Positions 8,325 through 9,883 of a stretch of 9,883 bases of DNA are shown here, one piece after another. Where the stretch lies: positions 1 through 9,883 of the forward strand of contig JAURNO010000266.1 of assembly GCA_030830145.1 (NCBI GenBank). The letters are read 5' to 3'. Within the stretch, counting starts at the first letter, position 1. Each line of letters starts with the position of its first letter. Made by a program: the position numbers and the translations under genes. Below the pieces are notes generated by a model. That model searched no databases. It saw only the letters and a program-made list of their open reading frames with translations, and was not told the DNA's origin. Source of the stretch: Verrucomicrobiota bacterium (lineage in GTDB: Bacteria; Verrucomicrobiota; Verrucomicrobiia; Opitutales; Seribacteraceae).

Positions 8325-8427
8325 TTAATTCCCGGTGGCAAACTACTTTCCCAACAGAATGGAAAATCGAGTGGAGCGGTAAAAAACCTTAGCTGAGATC
8401 TCAAGTCCTACTTATCCAAAAAAAATT

Positions 8428-9225
8428 TCAGAAAGTCATTTTGCCCCGAACAAATGTCTCGGCCACGCCCGAAAGAATAACTCGATCGCCTTTGACTTCG
8501 CACCTGATTTCCGCACCACGGGAGGAGGCTTGAAAGCCCACCAGTTTATTTTTGTTCAGTTTGTTTCCCCAATAGGGAGCGAGCAGGCAATGGGCGGACC
8601 CAGTTGCATGATCTTCGTCGATTCCTACGCTGGGAGCAAAATAACGGGAAACGAAGTGATAGCCGATGGACGATGTCTTGGCAGTCGCAATGACTCCAAT
8701 AAAGGAATTCAATCCTGATAGCATTTTAAAATCCGGAGCCAAGGAGCGAACCGTTTCCTCCTCACCAAATACGCATAAACAATTGGTTCCCACATAAACT
8801 TCGTCCGGATACGCTCCCAAACCCTCTACCAAAGCCGGTGAAACATGCGAATTTCTTGCTTTCAGCAAAGGGAAGTTCATGGTCAACCTTTTCTTATCAT
8901 CGTGACTGACCTGAAGTTTACCACTATTGCTGGAGAACGTAATCTCGGCTCCTTGGGTAGCCAAGCCTTCTTCAAAAAGAACGTGAGCGACCGCCATCGT
9001 TGCATGTCCGCACAGATCAACTTCCGACTTTGGCGTGAACCAGCGAATCGACCACGAATCCTTCTTATTTGGGAATACAAAGGCCGTTTCGGGAAAATAG
9101 AGCTGGGAAGCCATATTTTGGAGTTCGTCGGTGGACAACCATTCCTCGAGAATGCACACTCCAGCAGGGTTGCCGGAAAATGCTCCCTTACAAAATGCAT
9201 TAACTGAAAAATACGGAAATTTCAT
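8428..9225 (-). CDS. PhzF/YddE-family isomerase-like protein
   Basis: A complete 265-residue protein, a normal length for the PhzF family, which has two diaminopimelate-epimerase-like halves. Visible signatures are SGNPAGVCIL at 17-26, FPETAFVF at 44-51 with Glu46 at the position of the known catalytic glutamate, DLCGHATMAVAHVL at 70-83, GIDEDHATGSAHCLLAPYW at 201-219, and the late FQASSRGAEIRCEV (231-244). PhzF itself isomerises a phenazine precursor, but most family members have no known substrate. No phenazine genes are present here, so only a cytoplasmic isomerase/epimerase-like role is proposed. There is no signal peptide. The ATG at 9225 gives the standard N-terminus (MKFPYFSVNAF) although the Shine-Dalgarno site is weak. 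A strong terminator lies upstream (9297-9330), so the gene needs its own promoter between about 9230 and 9296. It lies 227 bases before the giant fusion gene, and a shared role is not indicated. Confidence 0.92.
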   Translation of the reverse strand: MKFPYFSVNAFCKGAFSGNPAGVCILEEWLSTDELQNMASQLYFPETAFVFPNKKDSWSIRWFTPKSEVDLCGHATMAVAHVLFEEGLATQGAEITFSSNSGKLQVSHDDKKRLTMNFPLLKARNSHVSPALVEGLGAYPDEVYVGTNCLCVFGEEETVRSLAPDFKMLSGLNSFIGVIATAKTSSIGYHFVSRYFAPSVGIDEDHATGSAHCLLAPYWGNKLNKNKLVGFQASSRGAEIRCEVKGDRVILSGVAETFVRGKMTF

Positions 9226-9296
9226 GAAAAGCTCATAGAAATAGACATTCCAAAAAATTGATCAACGACAAAGGCAATCGCCGATACTACTTTGCC

Positions 9297-9330
9297 AAAA
9301 AAAGGCCCTGGGGCAATTCCCCCCAGGGCC
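9297..9330 (-). terminator. Intrinsic terminator after the Gfo/Idh/MocA gene
   Basis: GGCCCTGGGG (9304-9313) and CCCCAGGGCC (9321-9330) form a perfect 10-bp GC-rich stem with a 7-base loop. In the minus-strand transcript it is followed at once by seven T (9303-9297). It begins 34 bases past the stop codon of the oxidoreductase gene, so it ends that transcript and separates it from the PhzF-like gene. Little else is visible in the rest of the 9226-9364 gap. Confidence 0.9.
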
Positions 9331-9364
9331 AAAATTAATTGGTAATTGAGGTGCAGATAGGCCT

Positions 9365-9883
9365 TTAGGCCGGATCCACTTCCCATCCAGCCCGGTACAC
9401 CTTACTGATAAGTTTGTCCGCATCCTTGCGATCCGTCTTCATCTTCTTGGCGTCCCACTTGAACTTACCACCTGCTCTCATCGCTACATTTCCTAAGAGA
9501 ATGGCCTCAGTCAAATTACCGGCGTAGTTGAAGTTCGAGACGGCAATTTCAGGCTTTCCAGCACGAATAGCCTTCACAAGTTCCTCCTTCATCCCGTTGT
9601 CCCCACGGCCATTACGTGGCAAGGACTGTTCAGGAAGCTCGACTTCGTTGCGCTTGTGCCATTTGCCTCCTTTGTGAACCATCCAATCAGCTCCGTAATC
9701 GTTCGGTGAATACAGGATTCCATCCGTTCCGATCAAAAGAAGCCCACTGTTCTTTGGAGTTTGACCATGAAACAGGTCCATGGGGGGAAGATTCTTGATT
9801 CCCTTGTTGTCCTTTCCATTGTTACCCACCTTACCCTCGTACCAATGAAACTTGATCGAACCTCTCTTTTCGGTTTTCGGAAA
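9365..9883 (-). CDS. Gfo/Idh/MocA family oxidoreductase, C-terminal part (runs off the right edge)
   Basis: The frame is open from the window edge through 172 codons to a TAA at 9365-9367. The N-terminal Rossmann domain lies outside the window. The visible part is the C-terminal substrate domain of the form common in planctomycetes and Verrucomicrobia: SIKFHWYEGK at residues 9-18 of the fragment, then PPMDLFHG, GLLLIGTDGILYSPNDYGAD, ELPEQSLPR, an EELVKAIRAGKPEIAVSNFN stretch, YAGNLTEAILLGNVAMRAGG, KFKWDAKKMK and YRAGWEVDPA. Such proteins are NAD(P)-dependent sugar or polyol dehydrogenases by family, and PVC versions often carry a Tat signal, but neither the signal nor the cofactor motif can be checked here. 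A GTG at 9829 gives a shorter in-frame reading, but homology to the family continues upstream of it, so it is not the start. The gene ends at a strong terminator. Confidence 0.9.
   Translation of the reverse strand, partial: FPKTEKRGSIKFHWYEGKVGNNGKDNKGIKNLPPMDLFHGQTPKNSGLLLIGTDGILYSPNDYGADWMVHKGGKWHKRNEVELPEQSLPRNGRGDNGMKEELVKAIRAGKPEIAVSNFNYAGNLTEAILLGNVAMRAGGKFKWDAKKMKTDRKDADKLISKVYRAGWEVDPA

Larger units (their letters stand above)
8201..8427. other. Intergenic leader between the PhzF-like gene and the giant fusion gene
   Basis: There is no credible gene here. The minus strand holds a run of eight T directly after the PhzF-like stop codon (8418-8425) with no convincing GC-rich stem before it. 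It also holds two hairpins (described separately) and a 10-bp palindrome TGAGATCTCA at 8394-8403. The promoter of the downstream operon is probably in this stretch, but I could not single out a convincing -35/-10 pair. The last bases before the ATG at 8200 (TTTTTCGCACCT) lack a Shine-Dalgarno motif. Confidence 0.6.

Noticed and set aside
8394..8403. Palindrome TGAGATCTCA as an operator
   Set aside because: A single 10-bp palindrome with no second copy nearby and no regulator gene in the window.
9238..9265. TTGATC, 16 bases, TATTTC as a promoter for the PhzF-like gene
   Set aside because: Only 4 of 6 and 3 of 6 matches to the sigma-70 consensus, and the implied start is nearly at the ATG; too weak to list.
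1..9883. CRISPR array, tRNA, rRNA, insertion sequence or phage attachment site
   Set aside because: No regularly spaced repeats, no cloverleaf or rRNA-like sequence, no transposase motif and no terminal inverted repeats were seen.

Overview
The window looks like part of the chromosome of a bacterium of the Planctomycetota-Verrucomicrobiota (PVC) group. The basis is its protein families: a planctomycete-type cytochrome domain (PSCyt1), DUF1549 (PSCyt2) and DUF1553 (PSD1) in one polypeptide, a DUF1501 protein beside it, and a secreted-type Gfo/Idh/MocA oxidoreductase. All are hugely expanded in that group. I cannot decide between the two phyla from this window alone. Every credible gene lies on the minus strand, so the order of transcription is right to left.

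Layout in transcription order: (1) 9883-9365, the C-terminal end of a Gfo/Idh/MocA family oxidoreductase, closed by a strong intrinsic terminator at 9297-9330. (2) 9225-8428, a complete PhzF/YddE-family isomerase-like protein. (3) 8427-8201, an intergenic leader with two hairpins and no gene. (4) 8200-2309, a 1963-residue exported protein that joins a cytochrome domain, a seven-bladed WD40 propeller, Ig-like segments, a second haem-type motif, DUF1549 and DUF1553, with a large nested insert near the C-terminus. (5) 2252-789, a Tat-exported DUF1501 protein. (6) 745 to the left edge, the N-terminal 248 residues of a TolC-family outer-membrane efflux lipoprotein.

Genes 4, 5 and 6 are separated by only 56 and 43 bases with no visible terminator, so they probably form one operon. 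All three products are predicted to leave the cytoplasm by different signals: Sec, Tat and lipoprotein. DUF1549/DUF1553 plus DUF1501 is a recurrent pair in PVC genomes whose biochemical role is not established. A redox or surface-binding function in the envelope is an inference from the haem motifs, the propeller and the carbohydrate-binding-like modules. The TolC gene may begin a separate export function to the left of the window.

The points most worth a second look are the unusual size and nested domain order of the 1963-residue protein, its CX4CH motif, an eight-base G tract inside it, and the hairpin just before its start codon.
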